From positions 16,446,727 through 16,510,726 of the forward strand of contig OY987245.1 of NCBI GenBank assembly GCA_963920765.1: DNA of 64,000 bases. The letters are read 5' to 3'. Source of the DNA: Ulota crispa. Its lineage: Eukaryota > Streptophyta > Bryopsida > Orthotrichales > Orthotrichaceae. Positions 50,695 to 61,830 of the stretch are shown piece after piece (positions within the stretch are counted from its first letter, which is position 1; every line of letters starts with the position of its first letter). The notes below the pieces were generated by a model. It saw only the letters and a program-made list of their open reading frames with translations, ran no database searches and was not told the origin of the DNA. Position numbers and translations under genes: made by a program.

Positions 50695-50918
50695 TTAACC
50701 CTTAAACGGCCCTCAGGCCTTGAGCTATGGGGCGGCAGTTTTGTACATACTCTAGCAACCAAAGTGCAAAACATTCTCTTTCAACAAATTCAGACATATG
50801 GTCAAACAATTTGTACATACGGTCAAACAATTTGTACATACAGCCAAACAATTTGTACATATGGTCAAACAATTTGTACATATGACCATAGAGGGCGTTT
50901 GTGTTGTTTAGGGGCTAA
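50695..50918. mobile_element. TTAA-ended MITE, 224 bp, carrying a 21-bp tandem repeat
   Basis: Begins TTAACCCTTAAACGGCCC and ends GTTTAGGGGCTAA. Sequence after the left end (TTGAGCTATGGGGCGGCAGTTTTG) is related to the 231-bp MITEs. The right half holds four copies of a 21-bp unit. Confidence 0.75.
50800..50883. repeat. 21-bp tandem repeat, 4 copies
   Basis: Unit GGTCAAACAATTTGTACATA plus C or T, four copies at exact 21-bp spacing, inside the TTAA MITE. Confidence 0.97.
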
Positions 50919-52014
50919 TAAAGAATTTTCCCAAAAATTGAGCTATCATAGAATGGAGCTAGCAAAAATATAGATTTTAAAATTTATGTCCGATGTGAAG
51001 GGTGTCAAAGAGGAGAAATTACCCTTTTTAGAAATTTTAAAGGTAATTTTTGTGCTTTAACTTTTTTAAAGATATTGGTATACATTGCAAGGAATTGCTT
51101 TAATAAACAAAAAAAGAATACAAATTACCTGGTTGGTTTAGGCTTGGAAGTAAAACCAAGTGCGGTTGTTTCCTATTTACGAGCTATATCATAGCAGTTG
51201 ACCAAACCTGAGTTATGGATATTGATAGAAATTCAATCTTAGACCTTATTACTTAATATTGTTATTTTGGCAAAAATTTATCAAGGTATCATTTGGACGG
51301 GAGGATTGAGAAATCCTGTCCCACTAACCACCTTTATTGGTTTCTCAAAAGTTTGATAAGAACCTCAAAAGAATTGTATTCAAGAATCCAAAAATTGAGT
51401 AGTGCCATATTTAACTAAAAACAAATTATTCATATAGATATTGACTATGCAAAATATTGGAAAATTTTTGAATTTTAAAATTGAATAAACAAAATGTTTA
51501 TAGATCTCCCAATATTTTGCATATAATCATCCAATTCATTTTTGAAATATTAATGGACTCTTTTATGGACTTTGCAATTCCATTTTTCACTACGTATGGC
51601 ATAGTTGTGTATGAGGCTTAGATTAGGGCATGATATTGAGAGTTATTCAACATTCCAACTATACTTATCATCACATGTTAAAGGGTATTCAAATCTCACA
51701 AAGAAAATGCATACAAACTTGAACATATATTGAGTATATACAGACTCTCATATATACACAAACTTTTTGATTTTGGGGTTTGTTTTTTAACATTCACTCA
51801 GTTTAGGTTTTTGGAGTTTTTTTCTTCGGGTTCAATACTCTCTAGTTCAAAGAGCACAAGAAAATTTCATCTCAAGAAAAAAAATTCAAGTCAAATTTAT
51901 TCCAACAAAATACTTTTGTAACCTAAATACAACAAATTTTAATGAAAAACGTTATAATTGGAATCCAAAAATGTAAATTTGAAGAACAAAACTCAATGGG
52001 AAAATCATAAATTC
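50919..52014. other. AT-rich DNA, no gene recognised
   Basis: Short open frames only. No recognisable element ends. Confidence 0.4.
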
Positions 52015-52477
52015 TTAGCCCCTAAGCTCCCAGAGTTATTTTTGGATTTAGGAGAAAATGGGGGGTTTAATGACCACCAATGCTTGGAAAATTACAGTCA
52101 GAAAAAGTGACCGTAGGATTTGAAAAAGGATTACCTTCTCTGCTGATGGGGACCAATAATGACTATTTTCACTATACAAATTAAGAGAAATTGTGAGATA
52201 AACGTGTGGGCCCCAACGACAGGATCCTGTTGCTGGGGCGCTTAAGGACTAATGCACACTTGATTTTAGAACATTTGAACTATTTTTTTCAAGAATCATT
52301 GATAATTGCAAAAAGAAATGGTAGAATTAATCAAAGTGATGTGATCTAGGAATCATCATCCGAGTCATCATCAAAAAAAAAGTTGAATATTCATTAATTG
52401 ACTATTCCTTTGGATTGCATTCTACAATACACCTTTACATTTGAAACTTAAAATATCCGTTTGTCCTTAAGGGTTAA
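52015..52477. mobile_element. TTAA-ended element, 463 bp, diverged left end
   Basis: The left end is TTAGCCCCTAAGCTCCC and the right end GTCCTTAAGGGTTAA. The pairing is imperfect but fits the group. Confidence 0.5.
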
Positions 52478-53083
52478 GACTTACAACATTGTATGTTCTT
52501 TATCTTCAAGCACTTAAAAGATATGTAGGAGCCAAAAAAATTATTTATTCACATTAGTCTGCACATTTCTTGCTTTTTTACATTGTGTTATTGTTCATTG
52601 TAATTCATGTATACAATGCAGTTAGAAATGTGAAATTTCTACATCTTGCCTTCTAAAAACATCTTGTTTCTCTCAAAAATACAGTTCCACCGTACTCACC
52701 AATCACAATAGCATATATTGATTTGAAAGCAAATACATAATCATTCTTTTCAAATAAGAAATTATTTAAAACGCCAATCTTTGTTCTCTTCACTAGTCAC
52801 CTTGCCTAATACATCAATTCAACATTGTTATATATTTCAAATAAGACATTTAAACACCACTTAACACTCTCCAATTGTTGTCCAATACATCAATCTTCTT
52901 CTGTCGTTTTGCCTAAACTAAAAAATGGGACACTATCTGTTACTTTATGATCTTGTCTAACGTATCAATCAACATAGTCAAATTATCTAAAATTATATTC
53001 AAGTGTTGCTTTCAACTCTCCAATCTTTCTCTAATATATTCATCAACTTTGTCACAAACCAACTTTAAAAAAGCGTTAGTGCC
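52478..53083. other. AT-rich DNA, no gene recognised
   Basis: Contains short related phrases (ATCAATC..CAT/TTGT, TCTCCAATC) but no gene or element ends. Confidence 0.35.
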
Positions 53084-54879
53084 ATAACCCCTAAAGGACC
53101 AACTATCCCCTTGGGGACAAATAGATTTTGGGCATGTACCTACACCTAATCTACTTTTTGTGATTTTCTGAAACTTTTATGGAAGGTGTGGATTTCAAAA
53201 ATCTGCGTGGGCATTTAATTTTTTTTTCATTCTGACGTTTATTCCCGGGTGGATAACTTAACGCATTTTAGATTTGACGTGCAGCATAATATAGAGAGGG
53301 GTTTATTCTTTTGAGGGAATAATTATAAAGAATTTACAATCAAGAAAGGGTTCATTCAAATGGCAAAATTGAGTATAAGTAATATAGGTAGGTTTTAAAC
53401 ATGCCTCATTACTCTTTTTTACAAGTAATTAAGGGGCCAATATTGTGAGGTATCCTATGGTCCTACTGTATTTATGGTGGGTATAGGGTATCTGATGTTC
53501 CAATGAGGGTGCCAAATGCTAGGTGATGAAAAATGAGGGCAACAAATGTGGATGAATGGTTAGGGTCTACTTCACTTTTGGGTTAGGTTTTGCTGCTTGG
53601 TGTTAGGAGCACGTTCTAGCCTTCCAGGTTTTAGCTTGTTTTATTTGGCTTGTGCGCAATAGGGTTTTCTTAATACATACATGTAAACGGAGTTCATTCA
53701 CATGCTTTGGCTCTTAGCTGATTTACTCTTGAATTCTTGGAGTGAAGAGGCATTTCTAATTGCATTGTATATTTCCATGAAGGATTTGATCTTTGTTTTA
53801 AAGTTACTCATGAAAGCATAGTGCATTCATACCCTAATCCCTAAGGCCTAAATTGTTCAATTACTACACAATTCAAGATTTTCAATTATAAAAAAGATAG
53901 CCTCAAAAAAAAAGTTGCTTAGCCCTTATAAGTAATTAAAGAGTGCCCTAAAATTGCCCATTTGACCCAATTATATAATTTTAGAGATCCTTTTATTTGG
54001 TCGAGGGAACAAAATAGCCCCCTATAAATTACCCCCTCGCTGCACGTAGGGTACCCAACATACAAAGAGTGATCCACCCGAGCATTTATTGAAGAAGTTA
54101 TGCATGAATAATTGAAAAATGGAGAGGGCAAGCAACCCAAAAAATAATTCAAAATTACATTTAAAAAAAAAAAATCTGAAATTCATTCTTTAGATTATTA
54201 CATATGTGGAATTTTTTTAATCATTCAATTTTGATTGATGAGATGAAAGTTATGAGAAGTTTTAGTTTGCGAGTAGGTATGAGACTCCCAAACCTCCATT
54301 CTTTTTGCCCCTTGTATAGTTTGTTACTTTCCTTTTTTGAGCTCTTTGAGTATTTTCTTTTTGACTTTTTTTTTCCAAGTTGTAGTAGACTAAGATTCCT
54401 TGATTTCTACCATTTGGATCAAATTAATTCAGATTTCTAAATTTTACATAAATTCTCCAAATTTGCTTAGTGTATATGAAAATTTCATGGCCTTACAATT
54501 TGCTGGATATTACAAAGTATGATCCACACCTCCAATTCATTTGAGAATTTTCCTACATTTACCTAAATTGGTCTTCTACATAGAAAAAATAAACTTCAAC
54601 TTTGCATAGAGCAATTTTTTGATATAGGAGTCGTCAAAGGCTTTTGAAAATTTTGGGCAGCAAGGAAAAAACTTTTTTTTCACTTCAGATGTCAATATCT
54701 CACTCCTCTACTTCTAAAATGAGCTAAATGTTTTCTCACAAATACCTCCCATAGTCTAGGGCAAGATCCTATGATTGAATTTCCAAAAAAACCTTTTTTC
54801 CTACCTATGTACTCATTCCCTAGAAGTGGCAGTTTCAATGATTTTCAAAGGAAAAAGGGCTTGGTCCTTTAGGGGTTAA
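53084..54879. mobile_element. Long TTAA-ended element, family A, copy 3, carrying a nested insertion
   Basis: The left end is ATAACCCCTAAAGGACC (first base changed) and the right end GGTCCTTTAGGGGTTAA. Subtracting the 839-bp insertion at 53,244 leaves about 950 bp. This matches family A copy 1 in reverse complement minus its own nested family F element. Non-coding. Confidence 0.85.
53244..54082. mobile_element. hAT-like non-autonomous element, 839 bp, nested in family A
   Basis: Inverted ends CCCGGGTGGAT and ATCCACCCGAG. The flanks CGTTTATT (53,236-53,243) and CATTTATT (54,083-54,090) form an 8-bp target duplication with one change. The foldback at 48,185 has the uninterrupted site CTGACATTTATTGAAG. 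An 8-bp duplication with a GGGTGGA-type end suggests a hAT relative. No transposase coding sequence. Confidence 0.8.
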
Positions 54880-55078
54880 GTAAATTTGAAAGAATTCATG
54901 TAATTTTGAACTTTGCAAAACTTAGGAAGATCTCATGATGTCAAAAGGACACAAACCTTCCAATACCTTTACGCATGATATTTGCAAAATCACTCAAAGG
55001 TATCTAAATGTTTTGCATACATCTTCAAAATTTTGTTTTTGAGTTATTGTTTCTTAACTGTAGAAAATCCTAGAGAAG

Positions 55079-55310
55079 TTAACCCTGAAGGGCCCAAACG
55101 CCTTTTGCAGTTGTATGTATGACCATATTTACATACATATTTGAGCTGCTTTGAGGGCTTTTCAAAAAAAATTATGCACCCACCATCATACAACTCTTTA
55201 ATATGTATGGTTGTAACACTTAATTTCCAACTGATTCAAACTTCTCAACATTGGTTGCAACCGGTACTTGGTACCGTAGCTCCAAAGCCCAAGGGCCCTT
55301 CAAGGGTTAA
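55079..55310. mobile_element. TTAA-ended MITE, 232 bp
   Basis: Begins TTAACCCTGAAGGGCCC and ends GGGCCCTTCAAGGGTTAA, inverted ends of about 17 bp. Full-length match in reverse orientation to 36,096-36,326. Confidence 0.9.
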
Positions 55311-55675
55311 ATATGTCATTTTACATTATTTTATGTTCTCTTTCTCTAAAATTTCTATTTGACCACCTTTTTATGCTTTACAAATCTTTGTTTAGAGTAC
55401 ATCTACCAATTTATTTATTTATTTTTTAAATTTTTGCTAGAAACAAACCAACAAAAGTTTCATTGTTTTCTCTAATCCTTATCAAGATCATCATTCAACT
55501 TTTGTCACAAACCAAATAAAGAAAAAGTTTCCATTATTTAAAATCTCAAATCTTTGTTGATAACATCAATCAACATTGCCACTTCTATGTGCATTAAAAA
55601 ATTGCATTTAGATTGCTTTCAATAATAAGTTGCCTTACCTTAGGAAGTTACCTCATGCTTCATTGCTTGGCCACC
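55311..55675. other. AT-rich DNA, no gene recognised
   Basis: Spacer between a TTAA MITE and a CACTA MITE. Nothing recognised. Confidence 0.35.
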
Positions 55676-55805
55676 CACTACAAGGAAACCATGGTTGAAT
55701 TTACAAAAAGTTGACAAAGATTGTGACCTAATCTACAACAACCTGTAGATTAGGTCACAATCTTTGTTAACTTTTTGTAGATTTTACCATGGAGTCCTTG
55801 CAATG
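55676..55805. mobile_element. CACTA MITE / hairpin, 130 bp, with ACC target duplication
   Basis: The left end is CACTACAAGGAAACCATGG and the reverse complement of the right end is CATTGCAAGGACTCCATGG. Nearly the whole element is a hairpin (ACAAAGATTGTGACCTAATC against GATTAGGTCACAATCTTTGT). The flanks ACC at 55,673-55,675 and ACC at 55,806-55,808 are the 3-bp duplication typical of CACTA elements. Confidence 0.9.
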
Positions 55806-55950
55806 ACCTCAAGGCCCATACAACTACCTAGACACTAGGACTTCACAAGATTTATAGTCTTGAAGATGCTAGTTTGTATTTCCATAACATTGTTATTATT
55901 GACAAGCCTATTACAAAATTTTGATTGCAATAATTGATGAGAAAGATTAC

Positions 55951-56227
55951 TATAAACACCATATTAAGTAAATTGGAAAAAAGAGTACATTTTGGGACTT
56001 TCAAAATTTGAGGTGAAGGTTGTACATGATCACCTACAACTGAGCTTAGCATTTATTTTTTGTACACATGCCCTCACCTGAGAGGAGGATTTTGCAAGGG
56101 AAAAAATCTTAGTGGCTCAGATTGAATCTGATACCTTCAAATTTGGTTTTGGGTGAGTTCTTTGGATCTAGGTGACATACAAATTGGGACCTCCAATTTT
56201 CCCAGTTTACCTAATATGGGGTTTATA
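55951..56227. mobile_element. TA-flanked MITE, family F, copy 3
   Basis: Inverted ends TATAAACACCATATTAAGTA and (reverse complement of the right end) TATAAACCCCATATTAGGTA. The interior matches the other family F copies in reverse orientation. Confidence 0.75.
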
Positions 56228-56329
56228 GTACCATGACATGTTTATTTAGAGTAAAATGTAGAGAAATTAGGGTAGGAAACCTAAACTATACTCTATTTAG
56301 TGCGTACTGTAGATTTCTATATAGTTTCT

Positions 56330-57073
56330 AGAGAATTTTTTAGGGAATTGATATGTGCACACCGGGGGTTTGATATTTGCACATCCCCCTTGGAGGTAAA
56401 TTGTAGATTTCTACCATCAAAATGCTAAATTTGAGAATTTTGAATTCAGATTTGGATTTAGAGACCATGGTTTACTCTAGAACCATAAAAAAAAGTTGCA
56501 ATTAAACAACACTCTGTGAAAAAGCTTAGCTAAGGGAAAAGTGTTACTTTTACTTTTGTTTGTAAAAAAAGATAAGCTTTTTCAATGGGTGTTGTCCAAT
56601 TGCAAACCTTTTTACAATTCTAGAGTAAACCATGGTCTTTAAGTCCAACTTTGAATTCAAAATTCTCAACTTCAGATTTTTGATACTAGAAATCTAAAAT
56701 CTACCTTCCAAGGGGGTGTGCAAATATCAACCCCGGTGTGCACATATCAATTCCCATTTTTTATGGATATTCTAAAGTTTGCTATACAGGTATAAATACT
56801 CGTGTTCTTTCAAAAATTGCACAAGTACCTTTGGACCATAAATTTAAGCACTTGTTTTGTTATGCACACTAGTTCCTTCATGATCAATGTTAAATTTAGG
56901 AGTGCAATACAACAGAAAAGAAGCAACATGCACACAAGGGAGAAAGAACTGGCATGCGTAATAGAACAAATGCGTGGATATTATGGTCCAAGTTTCCAAG
57001 GACATTTGTGCAATTTCTGAAAAATTAGGGCTGTCATGACAAACTTCAAGGGTATCCATAAAAAAATTCCTAG
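56330..57073. mobile_element. Foldback MITE, family C, copy 3, split by a family B element
   Basis: The left end AGTTTCTAGAGAATTTTT is separated from its continuation TTTTTTATGGATATTC by the family B element. The right end GGGTATCCATAAAAAAATTC continues CTAGTTTC, which is complementary. Without the insertion it is about 330 bp, like the other family C copies. Confidence 0.75.
56343..56755. mobile_element. Foldback element, family B, copy 2, nested
   Basis: The ends GGGAATTGATATGTGCAC and GTGCACATATCAATTCCC begin arms of about 200 bp that match copy 1 (34,994). Flanks ATTTTTTA on the left and ATTTTTTA on the right, an 8-bp duplication inside family C. Confidence 0.85.
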
Positions 57074-57125
57074 TTTCTAAATAGATGTTGCTTTCAACTC
57101 TCCAAATTCTTGATTACCATGTCCA

Positions 57126-57361
57126 TTAATCCTTAAATGACCAATTGGTCGTACGGCATAGTATATACATTGCCATATAATTGGCACTTGCTACCAATGA
57201 GAAGTTTAAATTTGGGATCTCAAGTAGCTCATTAGAACCTCTTTTGATCTATTCTGTTTATTGATCTCAAATGTAGAAAAGCTATGAATCTATTCCAAAT
57301 TCAAGAAAAAGACTTTGTATTCTACTAGTTGCAATTGCACGCTTAGTTGTTTAGGGGTTAA
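57126..57361. mobile_element. TTAA-ended MITE, 236 bp
   Basis: Begins TTAATCCTTAAATGACC. The reverse complement of the right end is TTAACCCCTAAACAACT. Non-coding. Confidence 0.65.
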
Positions 57362-57780
57362 GGAGGAAGCACCCATAGCCAACAACGCCCCATACCCAAC
57401 CAATAGGGTGTGCTATTTCTAATTTATAAGTGCTTTGGAATGTGTTTTTTTGTTCTTTTCAAGTTTGAGACTGCAGACCACATGATTGTCCCAAAATGAA
57501 GTAGGAAGTAATGCGCAAAAATTATTTTGATTATTATTGAAATTGCATGAGTCTATAGGTTGATAAATAATGGGTTCAAAGCACTTTTTTACTCCCAAAA
57601 TTTACAATATTTTCAATTCTGCAAATAAAAATTACAAAAAAATTTGCAATCCCAATATATTTTTATCTTCCTACACGGGAAAAATATTTGTTGCCTCAAA
57701 CTCTTTGTGGTTTGTTGCAGAAATGGCTTCAAGTTATCGGGTACGGGTGCTTCCACCTTACCATTGTCCGGGACTCCGGG
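57362..57780. other. Transition to a GC-rich region, no gene recognised
   Basis: AT-rich up to about 57,720, then base composition rises sharply. No coding family recognised. Confidence 0.35.
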
Positions 57781-58587
57781 CCATTGTCATTCTCTCTTGG
57801 AAAGGGAAGGGGGAGGGGAAGAAAGGGGGGTGCACTGGTGCAGGCTTGCTAGCTTTTTCTTGAGGAAGCTGGTGGTCCAGGCTGGAGAAGAAGGGTAGCG
57901 AGGGGCGTCACCATCGCCATGAGGAGGGACTAGGGAGAGCCGTGGTGGTGGTCCAACGGTCACCATCACCAGACTCCCCCTCCCCCTTGGTAGTTGCTAC
58001 CTACACCTCACCTTCACTCCTCTACATCCCCACACCCCCATCATCACCATCCCGTAGACCATACCATCCCATCCCATGATTCCCATCCCATCCCCTCCCA
58101 TCCCTTCCCTTCCCTTCTCTCCTTTCCTTTCCCTTCTCTCCTTCTCTCCCCTCCCTTGTTTTGTTTGCAGTACAGCCCTCGTCCACCACTGCCTCCCCCG
58201 TTTTGCTGCCCCGAACTGCGCTCACATCTCTCTCACCTCCGCCACATTCCAGGGGTCAAAACACCGCAGGTCAAACCACCAAGAGTGCCAATCTCATGAC
58301 CTCCCTCCCTCACGTCCCGCGCCTCATCTTCCAAGCGTGGGAGTATGCGTAATGGTCGATCTGGCATTTGACTTTGATTTAGTTTATTCTTCTTCAGTCT
58401 TCTCTGCAGCAGGCACCGATCTTGTGACGGATCGAGTCAGCGATCGAGAAGTGGTGATGGAATGCATGATGAGGTTCGGATGCCTACCTTGGTTGTTGTT
58501 GTTGTTGTAGTTTTACTTTCCGATGGTAGCATGATTGGATGATGCAGCAGGAGTCGATTGAAGTCCTCTGTCATGTCATGTCATCGT
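57781..58587 (+). promoter_or_regulatory. GC-rich, CpG-rich region with a pyrimidine tract; candidate promoter/leader
   Basis: After 20 kb of AT-rich repeats, GC and CpG rise here. 58,050-58,160 is an almost pure C/T tract built from CCCATCC, CCCTTCC and TCTCC words. Plant promoters and 5' leaders often look like this. The open frames across it have the low-complexity composition of the tract and are not taken as genes. It may belong to the bHLH gene that starts coding at 61,854, or to a separate transcript. Confidence 0.4.
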
Positions 58588-59369
58588 GATGTGATGGCGT
58601 TGTTGTTGTTGTTTGCGTGTGTGAGAGCAATTGACAGCGATGCTTGCCGTATTCGCAGGTTTTCTTTGCTTTTTTGCAAATGGTAGATTGTAGTGCAGAA
58701 ACGTCGATGATCTGGCTCTTTAAGGGAAAACGGAGGTGTGTGTTTATTATTTATTTGGCCAGCTTTGAATTGATGGACTGATTGGTTGGATATATACAGG
58801 GTTTCGCCGCTTCGGGAGACAGTAGATTTTGAAGATCTGCCGGTTGTTTGAATGCTGTAGTTTCTCATGTAAGTACTGGGAGAGTTTAAATTAAAGGTTT
58901 GTTGATTGATAGTGGTGTGTGTAATTGAGTCTTGCTAGCTTTGACGTTGTCGAAAGCGGAACCGGCGCTTTAAAGTCTATGATGTGATGGCGTTGTTGTT
59001 GTTGTTTGTGTGTGTGAGAGTAATTGATAGCGATGCTTGCCGTATTCGCAGGTTTTCTCTGCATTTTTGCAATTGGTAGACTTAAACGTCGATGATCATC
59101 TGGCGCTTTAAGGGAAAGAGAGGTGCATGTGACTTCTTATTTATTTGGCCAGCTTTGATGGACTGATTGATTGGATAGACTCAGGGTTTCGCCGTTTCTG
59201 GAGACAGTAGATTTTGTAGATCTGCCGGTTGTTTGAATGCTGTAGTTTCTCATGTAAGTACTGCGAGAGTTTAAATTAAAGGTCCGTTGATTGATGAACA
59301 GGTGGTGTGTCTAATTGAGTTTTGCAAGCTTTAACGTTGTTGAAAGCGGAACCGGCGCTTTATAGTCTA
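58588..59369 (+). repeat. Direct tandem duplication, about 390 bp per unit, 2 units
   Basis: Unit 1 is 58,588-58,980 and unit 2 is 58,981-59,369. Each begins GATGTGATGGCGTTGTTGTT and ends AACCGGCGCTTTA(A/T)AGTCTA. They share TTGCCGTATTCGCAGGTTTT, TTTATTTGGCCAGCTTTGA, CAGTAGATTTTG(A/T)AGATCTG and TCATGTAAGTACTG. The latter two signals look like an acceptor and a donor, so the duplication may copy a leader exon. Confidence 0.9.
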
Positions 59370-61141
59370 AAGGTCAGTTGATAGAGTTCAGTATACGACG
59401 GTTTTTTCTTTCTTGTTTCTCTGTACTGTAATTACGAGAGTGGTATTCTGGTGAAGTGATCGATCACGTGGTGTTGACTGCTAGGAAGTAATTCGTTATG
59501 CTCAAGTCTCAGAGGCGCCTTGCTTGATCGAGCTCCGGTTGTGAACTCTGTAGGTGAGTAGCTCTTGAACACTCTTGAATAATTATATCTCATTTCTCTG
59601 ATCGATTTTGTCAAGTGAGGTGAAGTGTTTGTTAGTATACTACGTGCATACTGTGCAAGGATTTAAGACTTTAAGTGTCTGTGTTTAAAGTTTGGTTCAA
59701 GATTACTAGTACTCCTGTTCGTAAACATCGAAGATCATCCTGCAAATTCCAGCCATGTCTCGAGCAAATGGTAGTTTTTTCTTACTCATGAATCGTTTAC
59801 ATCAATTGATATCGGTTTGCCGTCGTCACAAGCTTGAAGCTTTGTGCAGTTCGGAAACCATCCACTACGGAGAGTTCGTATAAAAACCTCTAAAGTCGCA
59901 GATGATCGAAGCGTTAATTTTGTTTCTACTAGTGGAACAGTAGTTAGCACATTTCGACGAGTGACTCCTGGTCTAAATATAAATAAATTCATAGATTCAA
60001 ACATTTGAGCAAAGATTACGGACATTGTGCAAAGAAAATTTATTGTTGGAGTGGAAATTACTGGACTCAATTTTATTTGACGAGCCTGAATTAGATGAAA
60101 TTTTAGGGTGTGAGGCAGAATGCGTTGAAACTGTTGCACAAGACACCGTTCTGTCACTTATATATGTACCTCCTGATGCTAGTACTGTTGTACAACTTTA
60201 CCTTGTTAGTAGTAATGAGGAATCGAGTGTCCGGGACTCCCGTGATAGGATCGGTCATAAGGGAACACATGTGTGACTCCACACATTTTACTTTGTCCTT
60301 CTGAAGACCTGGAGAGCATCCTCAGTGCAACTCTGTACAATTGACCTCTGAAGCAAGTCAAGTCAAGTCAATGGTGACGCTTATCTACCACAAATTTTGT
60401 GCAGAATATCCACCATTGAATTGCTTGAGAAGTCAAGTCTCAGGAGTTGCAATGAGATGCTCTGATGCTCTTGCATTTGTATCCCGTTAGAGTACTTGTT
60501 GTCTTGCCAGTAATTACAAGTAATGTGTTTCTTTGTGTGGACAGCAACAAGCTGAACATCAATTTTCGGACAATTTCCTTCGCATTCTTATGCATTCTTC
60601 TGTAGTTTCCAGCTAAGAAGTGGCAGACGAACGCATTGATTTCCTGGTTTTCCTCACAAACGGTAGGCTTTCATGGATAAACTGAAATTGTGAGATATGT
60701 CGACATGGTTTAAGGGAGCCAATATGAAGGAACGTGCTTTCAATAGGAGCTCATTATTGAGCTCACTAGGGGGATCACTTTTGTTTACAAAAATTCAAAC
60801 TATGTCGAGATCGAAGTTTATTCTCTGAATTCTTTGTGCATTCATTCAAAGTCGTGGGAAGATTTAGATCACTCGTGGAGGGATAGTAGTAGGTAGTTCC
60901 ATTTACTTTAAAGATCAGACGTTTAGTAAAGTGTAGCTTGGTAGTTTGAAATACTACATTAGAAGGGAAGAGTTGCTTTTTTTCAGAAGAGATCAGTCAA
61001 TAGGAGGCTATGAGCTAGATCAGGTCCGTATCAATTAAACTAATATCCTCAGACTACCTTTTAGAGGAAGCTACTACCTCGTTCGTGAGATTCAGTATGA
61101 ACTTCATCCAGCTACTCGTTCAATCAAAGAGAGAGAGAGCA
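59370..61141. other. No gene assigned; possible leader introns of the bHLH gene
   Basis: Mixed composition. An acidic frame at 60,025-60,276 (LLEWKLLDSILFDEPELDEI) and a minus-strand frame at 59,786-60,157 overlap each other. Neither is recognised. Confidence 0.3.
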
Positions 61142-61397
61142 TAAAACCCGATATTTGTTAATTTGAGAAAAACAGGTGTCCCACTTCGTATTCCACCTGA
61201 AACCCAAAAAGTTATTTTAAACCATATTCGAAGGTATCAGATTCAATCTGAGCCACTAAGATTTTTTCCCTCGCAAATTCCTCCTCTCAAATGAGGACAC
61301 GTGTAGGTTTTAGGAGGTCACCTAAAACATTCGTATCAAATTTTGAAAGTCCCAAAATGTACAATTTTTCCCAAATTAACGAATATCGGGTTATAGT
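61142..61397. mobile_element. TA-flanked MITE, family F, copy 2
   Basis: The left end TAAAACCCGATATTTGTTAA and the reverse complement of the right end, TATAACCCGATATTCGTTAA, pair. The interior matches 40,085-40,320 (AGATTTTTTCCCTCGCAAAT, then TCCTCCT). Confidence 0.8.
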
Positions 61398-61830
61398 TAT
61401 TTTGGTAATAGTGAAAATGCAACTCTAGTAAAATGGAAATCTATGAAAGCATTGTATGTAGTTTCATATGGGCATTTGAAAGCAGAGAGCCAGCTGAGGG
61501 CTGAAGACATTGTGAGCACTTTGGTGTAAGAATTAATCATGTGACTTCAATGCAAATAGCTGGGGGTCATATCCATGCTAGGTGAATTTGCTAATCTTTT
61601 CCAGATATATCTCCGAAGGATATTTTATCGGTTTCAATTGTGGCGAGCCGATTGTGAGTCGTACGGAGGTGGTATATGGGAAAGAGATATAATCTATAAG
61701 GGATTTTGACCCCAAAGGAAGTGGATAATGTTATCAAAGCCAATCAGGACCAGGAGTTAAACGGCTCTAAGTAGTGATGATTGAGCTTCGAAGTAAGGCT
61801 GTTGGAGTATCGGTGATTGTTCTCATGCAG

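Noticed and set aside
34039-57780. LTR retrotransposon or virus-like element
   Set aside because: No pair of long direct repeats with TG...CA ends and no gag, protease, reverse transcriptase, integrase, capsid or envelope-like protein was recognised.
57570-58510. Several overlapping open frames rich in Pro, Ser, His and Leu
   Set aside because: They follow the CCCATCC/CCCTTCC pyrimidine tract in different frames and resemble no protein. Treated as promoter or leader sequence.
59786-60276. Overlapping open frames on both strands of 83 and 123 residues
   Set aside because: Neither has a recognised domain, each overlaps the other, and no splice signals link them to the bHLH exons.
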